Part shown: one piece after another, positions 47,313 through 56,007 of the stretch
Layout: every line of letters starts with the position of its first letter
Numbering within the stretch: the stretch's first letter is position 1
Assembly (NCBI RefSeq): GCF_000155675.2
Contig: NC_020911.1
Location: 4,578,501 to 4,642,500 of the forward strand
Origin: Octadecabacter antarcticus 307
GTDB taxonomy: Bacteria; Pseudomonadota; Alphaproteobacteria; Rhodobacterales; Rhodobacteraceae
Length of the DNA: 64,000 nt
Direction of reading: 5' to 3'
Made by a program: the position numbers and the translations under genes
The notes under the pieces: generated by a model
Seen by the model: the letters and a program-made list of their open reading frames with translations, nothing else
Database searches by the model: none
Told to the model about the DNA's origin: nothing

Positions 47313-48326
47313 ATGACCATCGCATCAAACATCGCTTGGGATGATACCGTTTTGCCGTTTCAGCTTGACCGCTCTGATATCCGTGGACGTATTGCGCGTC
47401 TTGATGGTGTGTTGGACAATGTGCTGTCGCAGCATGACTACCCCCCAGCCATCGAGGCATTGGTGGCAGAAATGGCGTTGTTGACTGCGTTGATTGGCCA
47501 GACGATCAAGCTGCGTTGGAAGCTGTCATTGCAAGTGCGCGGTGATGGTCCCGCGCGTTTGATCGCGACAGATTATTATGGCCCGACCAACGATGGCAAG
47601 CCGGCCCGCGTGCGCGCCTATGCCAGCTATGACAAAGACAAAATCGACCCGACTGGGCACCCCTTCAGTCAGGTAGGCAACGGCTATTTTGCGATCCTGA
47701 TTGATCAAGGCGAAGGCACGGTTCCTTACCAAGGGATCACACCGATAGCTGGGGAATCGTTGTCGGCCTGTGCTGAGGCGTATTTCGCACAATCCGAACA
47801 GCTGCCGACAGCGTTCCAGCTGACATATGGTAAGGTGTCTGTCCCTGGTGGGGCGGAATCCTGGCGTGCTGGAGGAATCATGTTGCAGGCAATGCCCAAG
47901 GCGTCCCCGTCCGTTGCAGATGGGCCCGTGGGCGATGATGGTTTACTCACTGCCGCTGATATTCTGGATGAGGGCGAAGGCGAAAACTGGACCCGTGCCA
48001 CCACCCTTTTGCGCACTGCGGAAGAAATGGAACTGACCGGTCCGACAGTGCAGCCGACAGAATTACTGGTGCGTTTATTTCACGAAGAATCCCCGCGCGT
48101 GTTTGATCCGCAGCCGGTGCAATTTGGCTGTTCGTGCTCACCCGACAAAGTGCGCCAGTCCCTGTCGATCTATTCGGCCAAGGACATCAAGCATATGACC
48201 ACCGAACAAAATACCGTCACTGCCGATTGCCAATTCTGTGGGTCGCATTATGTCTTTCATCCTAATACTTTGGGTTTTGAAGCGACAGATGAGTCCAATA
48301 AAACGGCGCCGGATGCCAAGCCCTGA
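47313..48326 (+). CDS. hslO: Redox-regulated chaperone Hsp33
   Basis: 337-aa cytoplasmic holdase activated by oxidation. The C-terminal zinc switch has the four cysteines in FGCSCSPDKV and ADCQFCGSHY (CxC then CxxC). N-terminal features are PFQLDRSDIRGRI and a PVGDDGLLTAADILDE region. Its 3' end overlaps the next NUDIX gene by about 38 nt. Confidence 0.95.
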   Translation: MTIASNIAWDDTVLPFQLDRSDIRGRIARLDGVLDNVLSQHDYPPAIEALVAEMALLTALIGQTIKLRWKLSLQVRGDGPARLIATDYYGPTNDGKPARVRAYASYDKDKIDPTGHPFSQVGNGYFAILIDQGEGTVPYQGITPIAGESLSACAEAYFAQSEQLPTAFQLTYGKVSVPGGAESWRAGGIMLQAMPKASPSVADGPVGDDGLLTAADILDEGEGENWTRATTLLRTAEEMELTGPTVQPTELLVRLFHEESPRVFDPQPVQFGCSCSPDKVRQSLSIYSAKDIKHMTTEQNTVTADCQFCGSHYVFHPNTLGFEATDESNKTAPDAKP

Positions 48327-48909
48327 AGACCTGAAAAAGAAGCTCTGCCGCTGCATTGAAAACGCAGCGCAGGCAACGTCAGACTTTGATCTGAATCCAC
48401 GTGTGGTTTTGCCAGAAGGGCGCATTCTGAAACCCGCTGCCGTGTTGATCGCAGTGACGGAAAGCGGGCAACTCATCCTTACAAAACGCGCGGCCCATTT
48501 GAAGCACCATCCTGGGCAGATCGCGTTTGCGGGGGGCCGCAAGGATGATACTGACCGCGAATTGACCCACACTGCGTTGCGCGAGGCGGAGGAGGAAATC
48601 GGGCTCGATCCAACGAGGGCTACGATCCTTGGCCAATTGCCCTGTCATGACACTATCACGAACTATTGCGTAACGCCGATTGTTGCGATGGTGCCTGATG
48701 ATCTGACGTTCAGACCTGAACCCGGCGAAGTGGATGAGGTGTTCACCGTGCCGCTGCGCCACGTCTTAACACCTGCGAATTATCGTATTGAAAGCCGCGA
48801 TTGGCGCGGGCAAAAACGCTATTATTACACCGTCCCCTACGGCCCCTATTATATCTGGGGCGCAACGGCGCGTATTCTGCGCGCAATGGCTGAGGTGTCG
48901 ACTGAATGA
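48289..48909 (+). CDS. CoA pyrophosphatase (NUDIX)
   Basis: 206 aa from the chosen ATG at 48289 (MSPIKRRRMPSPEDL); a start at 48313 is also possible. The Nudix box and the adjacent CoA-specific motif are seen: HLKHHPGQIAFAGGRKDD and ALREAEEEIGLDP (UPF0035 pattern LLTKR..L..H.GQ..FPGG). It probably cleaves CoA and its derivatives. Coupled to the CCA-adding enzyme gene by a 4-nt overlap. Confidence 0.9.
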   Translation: MSPIKRRRMPSPEDLKKKLCRCIENAAQATSDFDLNPRVVLPEGRILKPAAVLIAVTESGQLILTKRAAHLKHHPGQIAFAGGRKDDTDRELTHTALREAEEEIGLDPTRATILGQLPCHDTITNYCVTPIVAMVPDDLTFRPEPGEVDEVFTVPLRHVLTPANYRIESRDWRGQKRYYYTVPYGPYYIWGATARILRAMAEVSTE

Positions 48910-50060
48910 AACTTACCGCAAATTGGTTGAACACGGATGCGTCCAAAGCGGTGACGGGGATGCTGGTCGATGCGGGATATGAGGTCTATTTCGTCGGCGG
49001 CTGTGTTCGCAACGCTCTGGTCGATATGCATGTGGCTGACTTGGATCTCGCGACAAATGCGCGGCCTGATGTCGTGATGAAACTGGCGACGGATGCGGGT
49101 CTTAAGGTTGTCCCGACAGGCATCGACCATGGCACTGTTACAGTTGTCGCTGATCATCGCCCCTACGAAATCACAACGTTCCGCAAGGATGTTGAAACCG
49201 ATGGCCGCCGCGCTGTTGTCGCGTTTTCTGACGGGTTGGAAGACGACGCCGTGCGCCGCGATTTTACGATGAACGCGCTGTATTGTGCGCCGGACGGCAC
49301 AGTCATCGACCCCGTTGGAGGGATCTCTGATTTGCATGCGCGGCACGTGCGGTTCATCAATGATGCTGACATGCGTATCCGCGAAGATTACCTGCGGATT
49401 TTGCGATTTTTCCGGTTCTATGCGTGGTTTGGTGATCCAGAACAGGGGCTGGATGCCGATGGGCTTGCGGCCTGTGCCGGCAATCTTGATGGGCTGGAAG
49501 GCCTTGCAAAAGAACGCGTGCAGACCGAAATTCTGAAAACACTCCTTGCGCCAAACCCCGCCCCTGCAATGGCATCGATGGCAATTTGCGGTGTGCTGCT
49601 TAGGCTTCTGCCGGGCGCTGACGTGTCTGCCCTTGCGCCGCTTGTCCACCTTCAAGAACAACTTGGCCGACCTGCGCATTTGCACACGCGCCTTGCAGCC
49701 ATAAATCCTGGTGATGTTACCGCGCAGTTGCGCTTATCCAAGGCCGACACCACTAAATTTAGCCGCATCCGTGATGGCGCCTCATCGGGCATCAAAGCTG
49801 CACCGCTGGGCTACGCGCTAGGTGCAGACCTTGCGATCGAAGCGTTGATGTTGCGGGTGGCATTGTCTGGCGGTATCCTCACAAAGATCGATATAGATGC
49901 GGCGCAGTTTGGTGGTGCACAAACCTACCCGGTGAAAGCCAAAGACTTGATGTCAGCCTACGCGGGCGCAGCATTGGGCGCGCGCCTCAAACAGCTTGAA
50001 TCAGAATGGATTGCATCCGGTTTTACACTTACAAAACCTGATCTTTTGGCGATCCAGTGA
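48906..50060 (+). CDS. cca: CCA tRNA nucleotidyltransferase
   Basis: 384-aa class II nucleotidyltransferase that adds or repairs the 3' CCA of tRNA. The catalytic head has GYEVYFVGGCVRNALVD and the DLDLATNARP motif, followed by RRDFTMNALY, and DYLRILRFFRFYAWFG of the neck. The gene is intact; IS6 copy C begins 36 bp after its stop. Confidence 0.95.
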   Translation: MKLTANWLNTDASKAVTGMLVDAGYEVYFVGGCVRNALVDMHVADLDLATNARPDVVMKLATDAGLKVVPTGIDHGTVTVVADHRPYEITTFRKDVETDGRRAVVAFSDGLEDDAVRRDFTMNALYCAPDGTVIDPVGGISDLHARHVRFINDADMRIREDYLRILRFFRFYAWFGDPEQGLDADGLAACAGNLDGLEGLAKERVQTEILKTLLAPNPAPAMASMAICGVLLRLLPGADVSALAPLVHLQEQLGRPAHLHTRLAAINPGDVTAQLRLSKADTTKFSRIRDGASSGIKAAPLGYALGADLAIEALMLRVALSGGILTKIDIDAAQFGGAQTYPVKAKDLMSAYAGAALGARLKQLESEWIASGFTLTKPDLLAIQ

Positions 50061-50096
50061 CTGCACTGATCGGCTTTGTGTTTTTGGGCCTGTTTT
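50057..50096 (+). pseudogene. Possible LysE-type exporter N-terminal stub, cut by IS6 copy C
   Basis: A GTG overlapping the cca stop begins VTALIGFVFLGLF, after which the IS6 element starts. The sequence fits the first 13 residues of a LysE/ArgO exporter, whose next motif would be SPGPN. The matching C-terminal part may be the fragment at 40344-40682. Very short, so the call rests on position and pattern. Confidence 0.4.
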
Positions 50097-50908
50097 GGGA
50101 TCGTCAAGTTGCGGGGTATTTCCCTTCGGGGTATGCATTCGTATGACCAAGCCCAAGCAATCTGGCGCCTTCTTAGGCCATCGTTTTTCTCCTGAGATCA
50201 TCGCATACGCCGTCTGGGCCTATCACCGATTTCCCATGAGTTTGCGCGATGTCGAGGACTTGCTGGCAGCACGCGGGATTATAGTCAGCTACGAGACCAT
50301 CCGCGCTTGGGTAGCGAAATTCGGATCACAATATGCCAAGGTGATCCGCCGAGATCGACCCAAAGTGGCGGACAAATGGCACCTGGACGAAGTTGTCCTT
50401 CCGATAAACGGCAAGAAGTATTGGCTATGGCGCGCTGTCGACAGCAACGGCGATGTGCTGGACATCCTCGTCCAGTCTCGGCGAAATAAACGGACCGCGG
50501 ATCGGTTTTTCCGCAAGCTATTCAAAACATTTGGCGCGCCACGGGTCGTTGTGACGGACAAACTCCGAAGCTACGGGGCCGCACTAAAGGACCTCGCTCT
50601 AGGCATCGAGCACCGAAGCCATAAGAGACTCAACAATCGATCCGAAGGGTCGCACAGGCCGACCCGGCGGCGAGAAAAATGCATGGGTCGGTTCAAATCA
50701 CCCCGCCAAGCGCAACAATTTCTCTCCGTCCACGATCAAATCCAAAATGTCTTCCGCCACCGCCGCCACACGCTTTCAGCCGCTTGCTACCGTCAGTCCA
50801 GAGCCGACGCCCATTGGATCTGGGACGACATCACGCGAGTGCTGAAGGCTGCTTGAGATCCGGCGTCCGGGCTATCGTTGCGAAGATCGCCGACAACTTG
50901 ACGATGCC
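50097..50908 (+). mobile_element. IS6-family insertion sequence, copy C (812 bp)
   Basis: Same terminal repeats as copies A and B. Flanking 8-mers are CCTGTTTT (50089-50096) and GTATTGGG (50909-50916), which do not match, so there is no target duplication. Left neighbour is a LysE-like stub, right neighbour a GNAT gene lacking its start; the two flanks therefore come from different genes. Confidence 0.92.
50143..50856 (+). CDS. IS6-family transposase, copy C
   Basis: Complete 237-aa DDE transposase (MTKPKQSGAFLGHRFSPE to HWIWDDITRVLKAA) with the catalytic Asp residues in KWHLDEV and VVTDKLRSYG and a candidate Glu in NNRSEGSH. It shares copy A's C-terminus, not the frameshifted one of copy B, and is probably active. 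Confidence 0.93.
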   Translation: MTKPKQSGAFLGHRFSPEIIAYAVWAYHRFPMSLRDVEDLLAARGIIVSYETIRAWVAKFGSQYAKVIRRDRPKVADKWHLDEVVLPINGKKYWLWRAVDSNGDVLDILVQSRRNKRTADRFFRKLFKTFGAPRVVVTDKLRSYGAALKDLALGIEHRSHKRLNNRSEGSHRPTRRREKCMGRFKSPRQAQQFLSVHDQIQNVFRHRRHTLSAACYRQSRADAHWIWDDITRVLKAA

Positions 50909-51102
50909 GTATTGGGGCCCATGTTCTCGCTCACGCAACAACTCTTGCACGCGGGCGCGGATCAACCCGCCAGCTGGTTGCCGTTCTAGATAATAACTCC
51001 AAAGGCAGTGCGTTTTGGGAACGAGCGGGTTTCGCGCTTGAAAAGTCGTTCCCACCCACGAAAGACGGCCAAACCCGTCACCGCATGACACGCGCGATCT
51101 AG
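50909..51102 (+). pseudogene. GNAT acetyltransferase, C-terminal fragment, cut by IS6 copy C
   Basis: The frame from the IS border reads IGAHVLAHATTLARGRGS, RQLVAVLDNNSKGSAFWERA and GFALEKSFPPTKDGQTRH to a TAG at 51102. The N-x-x-A/S-x-x-F-W-E-R-A-G-F pattern is the usual C-terminal GNAT helix-strand. The N-terminal part with the rest of the acetyl-CoA site is lost. It overlaps the 3' end of the converging phosphatase gene by 4 nt. Confidence 0.75.
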
Positions 51103-51881
51103 GGGCGCAGTGGCGTGCGACCTCTGTCGTCCAATGTGAACCAGCCTGTGCCGTCAAACAACGTCGGTACCAAAGGCCGGCCATAGCCTGCGCCACCGTC
51201 AATATTGATCCGGTTACCGTGATGTTGCGGAAAATCCAGCGCAGTGTGGCCGTGCACATACATCGCGTCCAGTTGATCGGTGTGATCCAGCCAGCCATCC
51301 CTGATCCAGATCAGATCACTTTGCGTTTGGTCTTCCATCGCAACGTTGGGGCGAATTCCTGCGTGCACAAAGATGTGGTCGTGTGGCGCCTTGATGAATG
51401 ACGGCAACGCCGCGATCCAATCGAGGTGGGCAGCAGGCACCGCGTCTTTAGCCGCATCCGAAAATGCAGCCAACAAGCTGTCTGACGCTGGGTCCAATCC
51501 GTGTTCGTTTGCGTGATCCCAGCTGATCCAGTCGGGATGGTCCAACTCGACCCCTTGCATGTAAGACGCTAAAGTCCGCACGCCGCCAAGACGGTGGTGC
51601 AGCCAAGTTTTGCCTGACAGGATTTGAGGATGCAACACGTTCGCGGTCTTTACGAACTGATGAAACATTAGATCATGATTGCCGAGGATGCAGTGCCAAG
51701 GCCTGCCCGCGCTCTGCCCGTTCATGATCGTTTGAATAACGCCACGACTATCAGGGCCGCGATCCACCAAATCACCAACAAAGAACAGGTCCGCATCGCT
51801 GCCACCATCGGCATCGATCAGCGCCAAAGCGCGGTCAAGCTGCGTCATCTGTCCATGGATATCGCCGAAAGCATAGAACAT
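51099..51881 (-). CDS. Metallophosphoesterase (PPP-type serine/threonine phosphatase family)
   Basis: 260-aa two-metal phosphatase. The metal-binding signature is complete: YAFGDIHGQ, FVGDLVDRGPDS, LGNHDLMFH, and late His residues in FVHAGIRP and VHGHTALD. It resembles bacterial PphA/ApaH-like enzymes acting on phosphoproteins or small phosphate esters; the substrate is not deducible. Confidence 0.9.
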   Translation of the reverse strand: MFYAFGDIHGQMTQLDRALALIDADGGSDADLFFVGDLVDRGPDSRGVIQTIMNGQSAGRPWHCILGNHDLMFHQFVKTANVLHPQILSGKTWLHHRLGGVRTLASYMQGVELDHPDWISWDHANEHGLDPASDSLLAAFSDAAKDAVPAAHLDWIAALPSFIKAPHDHIFVHAGIRPNVAMEDQTQSDLIWIRDGWLDHTDQLDAMYVHGHTALDFPQHHGNRINIDGGAGYGRPLVPTLFDGTGWFTLDDRGRTPLRP

Positions 51882-51892
51882 AGTTGGCCTTT

Positions 51893-51945
51893 CTAGGGGC
51901 TTTGCCCCCGCCTTCGGCTCCCCCAGGATATTTAGGAGACAAAGA
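51893..51945. repeat. GC-rich hairpins between the phosphatase gene and serA
   Basis: Short inverted repeats GGGGCTTTGCCCC and GCCTTCGGC lie next to a CCCCCAGGATATTTAGGAG string. Such GC hairpin clusters recur between genes in Rhodobacterales. There is no clear T-run, so terminator function for serA is uncertain. Confidence 0.4.
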
Positions 51946-51962
51946 CAGGGGTAAAAATAGTC

Positions 51963-53558
51963 TTAAACAACGTCGAATGTGAGCGGCTTGACCTGCGTGA
52001 ACATGCCTGTTGCTTCGAGTTCTTTCAGTGTAGCCGCAGGCACCACTTCGTCCACGTACAGCAGCGCAATTGCTTCGCCATTTGCCGCAGAGCGACCCAG
52101 AGTAAAGTTTGCGATGTTGACGTTATGTTTGCCCATGGTCTGACCCAAGGTGCCAATGATGCCGGGCACGTCTTCGTTGGTGGTGTAGATCATATGCGCC
52201 CCGATTTCGGCGTCGATGTTGATGCCTTTGATCTGGATAAAGCGCGGTTTGCCGTCACTGAAGACCGTGCCAGCGACGGAACGTTCCCGTTTGGATGTGA
52301 CAACCGTGACCTTTATGTAGCCGTCAAACGCGCCAGTTTTATCCTGCTTGGTCGTGCTAATTTTGATGCCGCGTTCTTTGGCGATCACTGGCGCGCTGAC
52401 CATGTTGGTGTCGGGGTTCGCTTTCTTCATGATGCCAGCAATTGTCGCCGCCGTAAGCGCAGCAAGATTCATATCGGACACGGATCCGTCGAACAGGATA
52501 TTAATGGCTTGGATCGGTTCATCCGTCATTTGGCCGATGAAATTACCAAGGTGGCCAGACAGTGAAATCCACGGCGTCATGACCTTGGCTTCTTCGGCTG
52601 TTACAGACGGCATGTTGAGCGCGTTGGTCACGGCGCCCGTCATCAGATAATCCGACATCTGTTCGGCGACCTGCAACGCTACGTTTTCCTGCGCTTCTGT
52701 GGTCGCCGCGCCCAAATGCGGAGTTACAACCACATTGGGCAGGTTGAACAGCGGGCTATCGGTTGCAGGTTCGACCTCGAACACGTCAAACGCGGCGCCG
52801 GCTACTTGGCCGGACTTCAGCGCATCGGCAAGGGCGGCTTCATCAACCAGACCACCACGGGCGCAGTTGATAATACGCACACCTTTTTTGGTCTTGGCAA
52901 TATTCTCACGGCTCAGGATATTGGCGGTCTGGTCAGTGAACGGTACGTGCAGAGTGATGAAATCTGCGTGTCCCAACAGCTCATCTAATTCAACCTTTTG
53001 CACGCCCATTTTATCGGCCTTTTCTTCGCCGAGGTAGGGATCGTAGGCCATGACCTTCATCTTCAGGGCGCGCGCGCGATCACACACGATGCCACCAATA
53101 TTGCCCGCACCGATAACGCCAAGTGTCTTGCCTGTCAGTTCAACTCCCATGAATTTCGACTTCTCCCATTTGCCAGCGTGGGTGGAGGCTGACGCTTCGG
53201 GGATCTGACGCGCCACGGCGAACATCATCGCGATGGCGTGTTCGGCGGTGGTGATCATGTTGCCGAACGGCGTGTTCATCACGATAATACCGGCCTTGGA
53301 TGCAGCGTCTTTATCGATGTTGTCGGTGCCGATACCTGCACGGCCAATGACCGTCAGGTTCGGCGCGTTTTGAAGCAGTTTAGCGGTGACTTTGGTGGCA
53401 GAGCGGATCGCGAGACCATCATATTGACCGATCACTTTGGCAAGTTTGTCTTTGTCTTTACCGAGGTCCGGCATGAAATCCACGTCGATCCCACGATCGC
53501 GGAAAATCTGCACAGCTGCTTTGGAAAGGCTATCGGAGATGAGTACTTTGGGAGCCAT
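51963..53558 (-). CDS. serA: D-3-phosphoglycerate dehydrogenase
   Basis: 531-aa long-form enzyme, first step of serine synthesis from 3-phosphoglycerate. The substrate/NAD domains show GRAGIGTDNIDKDAA, the Rossmann GAGNIGGIVCDRAR (near residue 150), NCARGGLVDEAAL, and the catalytic His in TPHLGAATTEAQ. An intervening domain and a C-terminal ACT domain (NEDVPGIIGTLGQTMGKH) follow. It lies 70 bp after serC on the same strand, forming a serine operon. Confidence 0.97.
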   Translation of the reverse strand: MAPKVLISDSLSKAAVQIFRDRGIDVDFMPDLGKDKDKLAKVIGQYDGLAIRSATKVTAKLLQNAPNLTVIGRAGIGTDNIDKDAASKAGIIVMNTPFGNMITTAEHAIAMMFAVARQIPEASASTHAGKWEKSKFMGVELTGKTLGVIGAGNIGGIVCDRARALKMKVMAYDPYLGEEKADKMGVQKVELDELLGHADFITLHVPFTDQTANILSRENIAKTKKGVRIINCARGGLVDEAALADALKSGQVAGAAFDVFEVEPATDSPLFNLPNVVVTPHLGAATTEAQENVALQVAEQMSDYLMTGAVTNALNMPSVTAEEAKVMTPWISLSGHLGNFIGQMTDEPIQAINILFDGSVSDMNLAALTAATIAGIMKKANPDTNMVSAPVIAKERGIKISTTKQDKTGAFDGYIKVTVVTSKRERSVAGTVFSDGKPRFIQIKGINIDAEIGAHMIYTTNEDVPGIIGTLGQTMGKHNVNIANFTLGRSAANGEAIALLYVDEVVPAATLKELEATGMFTQVKPLTFDVV

Positions 53559-53628
53559 GTTAAGCGTCCTTCAAATGAAATTTGGGGGGGTAGGACCGCG
53601 CCGCTTTGACGCCGGGCGGTCCCAAAAT

Positions 53629-54765
53629 TCAGGCGTTGATTTCGGTCTGAAAGGCCCAGTCGAGCCACGGCAACATCGCTTCAATGTCAGACGTCTCAAC
53701 CGTGGCACCACACCAAATCCGCAACCCAGCAGGCGCATCACGATACGCCCCGATATCCAGCGCAATGCCTTCAACCTCAAGCCGTTTGGCAATCGCTTTG
53801 GCGAATGCCGCACCGTCCGTGATGCGTCGATCGGTAAACTTTAGACACACCGATGTGTTCGACCGCGTCGCCGCGTTCACCGCCAGATTGTCGATCCAAT
53901 CGCGCGTGGCACAGAAGTTCCAGATCGCCTGCGCGTTGGCGTCGGCGCGCATTTTCAGTGCGTCCAGACCGCCAATGGATTTCGCCCAATTCAGCGCGAA
54001 TAGGTAATCCTCAACGCATAGCATCGACGGGGTGTTGATGGTCTCACCCCTAAAAATCCCCTCAATCAGCTTGCCACCTTTGGTCATGCGGAAAATCTTG
54101 GGCATCGGCCAAGGTGGCGTATAGAATTCAAGCCGTTCAACCGCACGCGGCGACAATACGATCATTCCGTGCGCCGCTTCGCCGCCCATGACTTTCTGCC
54201 ACGAAAACGTCGTGACATCGAGCTTGTCCCACGGCAGGTCCTGCGCGAAGGCGGCACTTGTGGCGTCGCAAATTGTCAGACCTGTGCGGTTGGCAGGGAT
54301 CGGATCGCCCGCGACCCGCACGCCAGATGTCGTACCATTCCACGTGAAGACAACGTCTTGGTTGTAATCAAGTGCTGCCATATCCACGATGTGACCGTAA
54401 TCTGCGATGTGTTCGGACGCGTCGATCTTAAGCTGTTTGATGACGTCGCTGACCCAGCCCGCCCCAAAACTTTCCCATGCAACCATCTGAACAGGGCGTT
54501 CGCCAAGCAGGGACCACATCGCCATTTCCACGGCACCCGTGTCGGATGCTGGCACAATGCCAATGCGGTAATCTGCAGGGATGCCCAGCACGTCGCGCGT
54601 GAGGTCAATTGCCGCCTTTAATTTGTCTTTGCCCACAGCGGCGCGGTGCGAACGACCAAGCGGCGCGTCCTTCAATACCTCAAGCGACCATGTAGGGGGT
54701 TTGGCACAAGGGCCAGATGAAAAACGCGAATTAGACGGCCGCGCGCCGGGTTTAGTCATAGCCAT
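53629..54765 (-). CDS. serC: Phosphoserine aminotransferase
   Basis: 378-aa PLP enzyme, second step of serine synthesis; also acts in vitamin B6 synthesis in many bacteria. Start at 54765 has AAGGA 8-10 nt upstream. It belongs to the alphaproteobacterial form: [35 protein letters not shown], and the PLP-lysine region [15 protein letters not shown] (near residue 195). It precedes serA on the same strand. Confidence 0.96.
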   Translation of the reverse strand: MAMTKPGARPSNSRFSSGPCAKPPTWSLEVLKDAPLGRSHRAAVGKDKLKAAIDLTRDVLGIPADYRIGIVPASDTGAVEMAMWSLLGERPVQMVAWESFGAGWVSDVIKQLKIDASEHIADYGHIVDMAALDYNQDVVFTWNGTTSGVRVAGDPIPANRTGLTICDATSAAFAQDLPWDKLDVTTFSWQKVMGGEAAHGMIVLSPRAVERLEFYTPPWPMPKIFRMTKGGKLIEGIFRGETINTPSMLCVEDYLFALNWAKSIGGLDALKMRADANAQAIWNFCATRDWIDNLAVNAATRSNTSVCLKFTDRRITDGAAFAKAIAKRLEVEGIALDIGAYRDAPAGLRIWCGATVETSDIEAMLPWLDWAFQTEINA

Positions 54766-54830
54766 TTTTGCTATCCTTCCAGATAAGCGCCCTTCGTTGG
54801 GGAAGGGTGTCCCACCGCCGGACATACGTA
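54766..54830 (-). ncRNA. Candidate structured leader of serC
   Basis: Just before serC on the minus strand a hairpin CCCTTC / GAAGGG is followed by GCGCTTATCTGGAAGGATAG and the start codon. A conserved serC leader RNA motif is known upstream of alphaproteobacterial serC genes. I think this is such a leader, but I cannot check the consensus, so the call is tentative. Confidence 0.35.
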
Positions 54831-55017
54831 TCCGCAGTAAAAACAGCAATAGGCAAAGGGTCTTGCCACGCAGGTAAATGTAGCCTTTTGCAGAACGATG
54901 CAGGAACGCATGTTTCCGATAGGCACAAATCTGACACACGGAAATTTGGTTTTGTTCCGCGACCGGTGACCAGAGGTCCTAGCATGTGGTCACGCGCAAA
55001 TTTGCTCCACAGGCATA

Positions 55018-55203
55018 TTAGACAAATAAAAACCGCTGAGAGAGTTGGCATCTTGCCAATAAATCCCGAACATCCCTATAGGCCCGAACGCCCCTATAGG
55101 ACAGTGGATATTGGCAATGCCAGCGTACGGCCAACAGGATCATATGCCTGGGAAAGCGATGATGTTTGAAAAGGTTTCTGCGTGCCACAGAAACCTCACT
55201 CAT
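55018..55203 (-). pseudogene. IS6-family transposase, N-terminal fragment with an internal duplication
   Basis: The 61-aa frame reads RRNLFKHHRFPRHMILLAVR, then WHCQYPLSYRGVRAYRDVRD and LLAR before it diverges and stops. This is the N-terminal helix-turn-helix region of IS6 transposases (FKRHRFP..IILLAVRWY.RYPLSYRDVRDLL). YRGVRA-YRDVRD is an 18-bp tandem duplication inside the fragment. The catalytic domain is missing. The rest of 54831-55302 shows no gene apart from a 19-bp tandem repeat. Confidence 0.7.
55065..55100. repeat. 18-bp tandem duplication inside the IS6 remnant
   Basis: Units cccgaacatccctatagg (55065-55082) and cccgaacgcccctatagg (55083-55100) match at 16 of 18 positions and each holds the palindrome CCTATAGG. 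In the minus-strand frame they add six residues to the transposase helix, so this is more likely a coding duplication than an operator pair. Confidence 0.8.
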
Positions 55204-55239
55204 TGATCGACACGTAAGATATTGATCGACACGTAAGAT
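55202..55239. repeat. 19-bp perfect tandem repeat
   Basis: attgatcgacacgtaagat occurs twice head to tail (55202-55220, 55221-55239), right beside the IS6 remnant and about 60 bp after the stop of the membrane winged-helix gene. No further copies were noticed in the window. Origin may be replication slippage. Confidence 0.85.
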
Positions 55240-55302
55240 CAGGTCTTCTTAAGCGATAGAAGCCTTGCCCACGGATAAGGTCCCGACCAAGCGACGGCGG
55301 GG

Positions 55303-56007
55303 TCACACCATGCGAATAACATCTTTATCAATCGCCAGCATGTAGCCGCGCCGCGCGATGTTGCGGACCAAAAGTTCAGAGATCATCTGGTTGCCCAACG
55401 TATCGCGCAACCGTTTGATCCGCGTGGCACCTGCAGCCTCTTCGCAATCTGATGACGGCCGACCTGAAATAACACCTTCAATTTCGGCACCGGACAGAAC
55501 TTCGTCGTCCATCCGCGCTTCGGCCAACACGCTCAGTGTTTCAATTGCCGCATCGGTTAGCTTAAATTCAAAATCGTTAAGGTAGACCATATTTTGATCG
55601 CGTGAGATCAGCAGGGAATTAACCTCAATCCCCTTGCGTTCGATCTTCCCCATCCGGCGGTTCATGGCGATCAACATCACGAGGAACATCACGGACGCAA
55701 TTAGCAATGCCGTTGCGAATACCAGCAGCACGAAAATCACAAATCGGTAACTGTCCAAGGTCGCGGAAAATGCGGTGCCTGATTGTGCCAGAATCTCCAG
55801 AAGTTTGATTTCGGCCTGTCCGGTCAGCGATGCGTTTTCAACGAACAGCTGTTCAACCCGCGCGTTAAACGCGTTGGCATCGGGCAGGTTCACGAACAAC
55901 AAAATCGCGGCCGTCGCCAAAATGACGACGATCGCTGCAATCCCGCCGACGACAACCTTGTTGCCCGTCTGACGCGATTCAATAGCGGAGGTAGTTTTCT
56001 CCTGCAC
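55303..56007 (-). CDS. Membrane-anchored winged-helix (OmpR/ToxR-like) protein
   Basis: I chose the GTG at 56007, which has GGAGAG 8 nt upstream; an ATG at 56040 is possible but overlaps the previous gene more. The 234-aa product has TM1 (about 18-40), a periplasmic loop of about 50 residues, TM2 (about 90-114), then a cytoplasmic part with a winged-helix-like C-terminus (FKLTDAAIETLSVLAEAR; TRIKRLRDTLGNQMISELLV; RRGYMLA). The DNA-binding-like domain is C-terminal, the reverse of ToxR/CadC. It overlaps the upstream periplasmic gene by 29 nt, so the loop might sense or bind that protein (inference). Confidence 0.7.
   Translation of the reverse strand: MQEKTTSAIESRQTGNKVVVGGIAAIVVILATAAILLFVNLPDANAFNARVEQLFVENASLTGQAEIKLLEILAQSGTAFSATLDSYRFVIFVLLVFATALLIASVMFLVMLIAMNRRMGKIERKGIEVNSLLISRDQNMVYLNDFEFKLTDAAIETLSVLAEARMDDEVLSGAEIEGVISGRPSSDCEEAAGATRIKRLRDTLGNQMISELLVRNIARRGYMLAIDKDVIRMV

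Noticed and set aside
40344..51102. Prophage or integrative element
   Set aside because: No integrase, phage structural gene, att repeats or tRNA border; the region is IS remnants around core genes.
55065..55100. Paired CCTATAGG palindromes as an operator
   Set aside because: They fall inside a readable IS6 transposase frame and encode a six-residue duplication, which explains them more simply.
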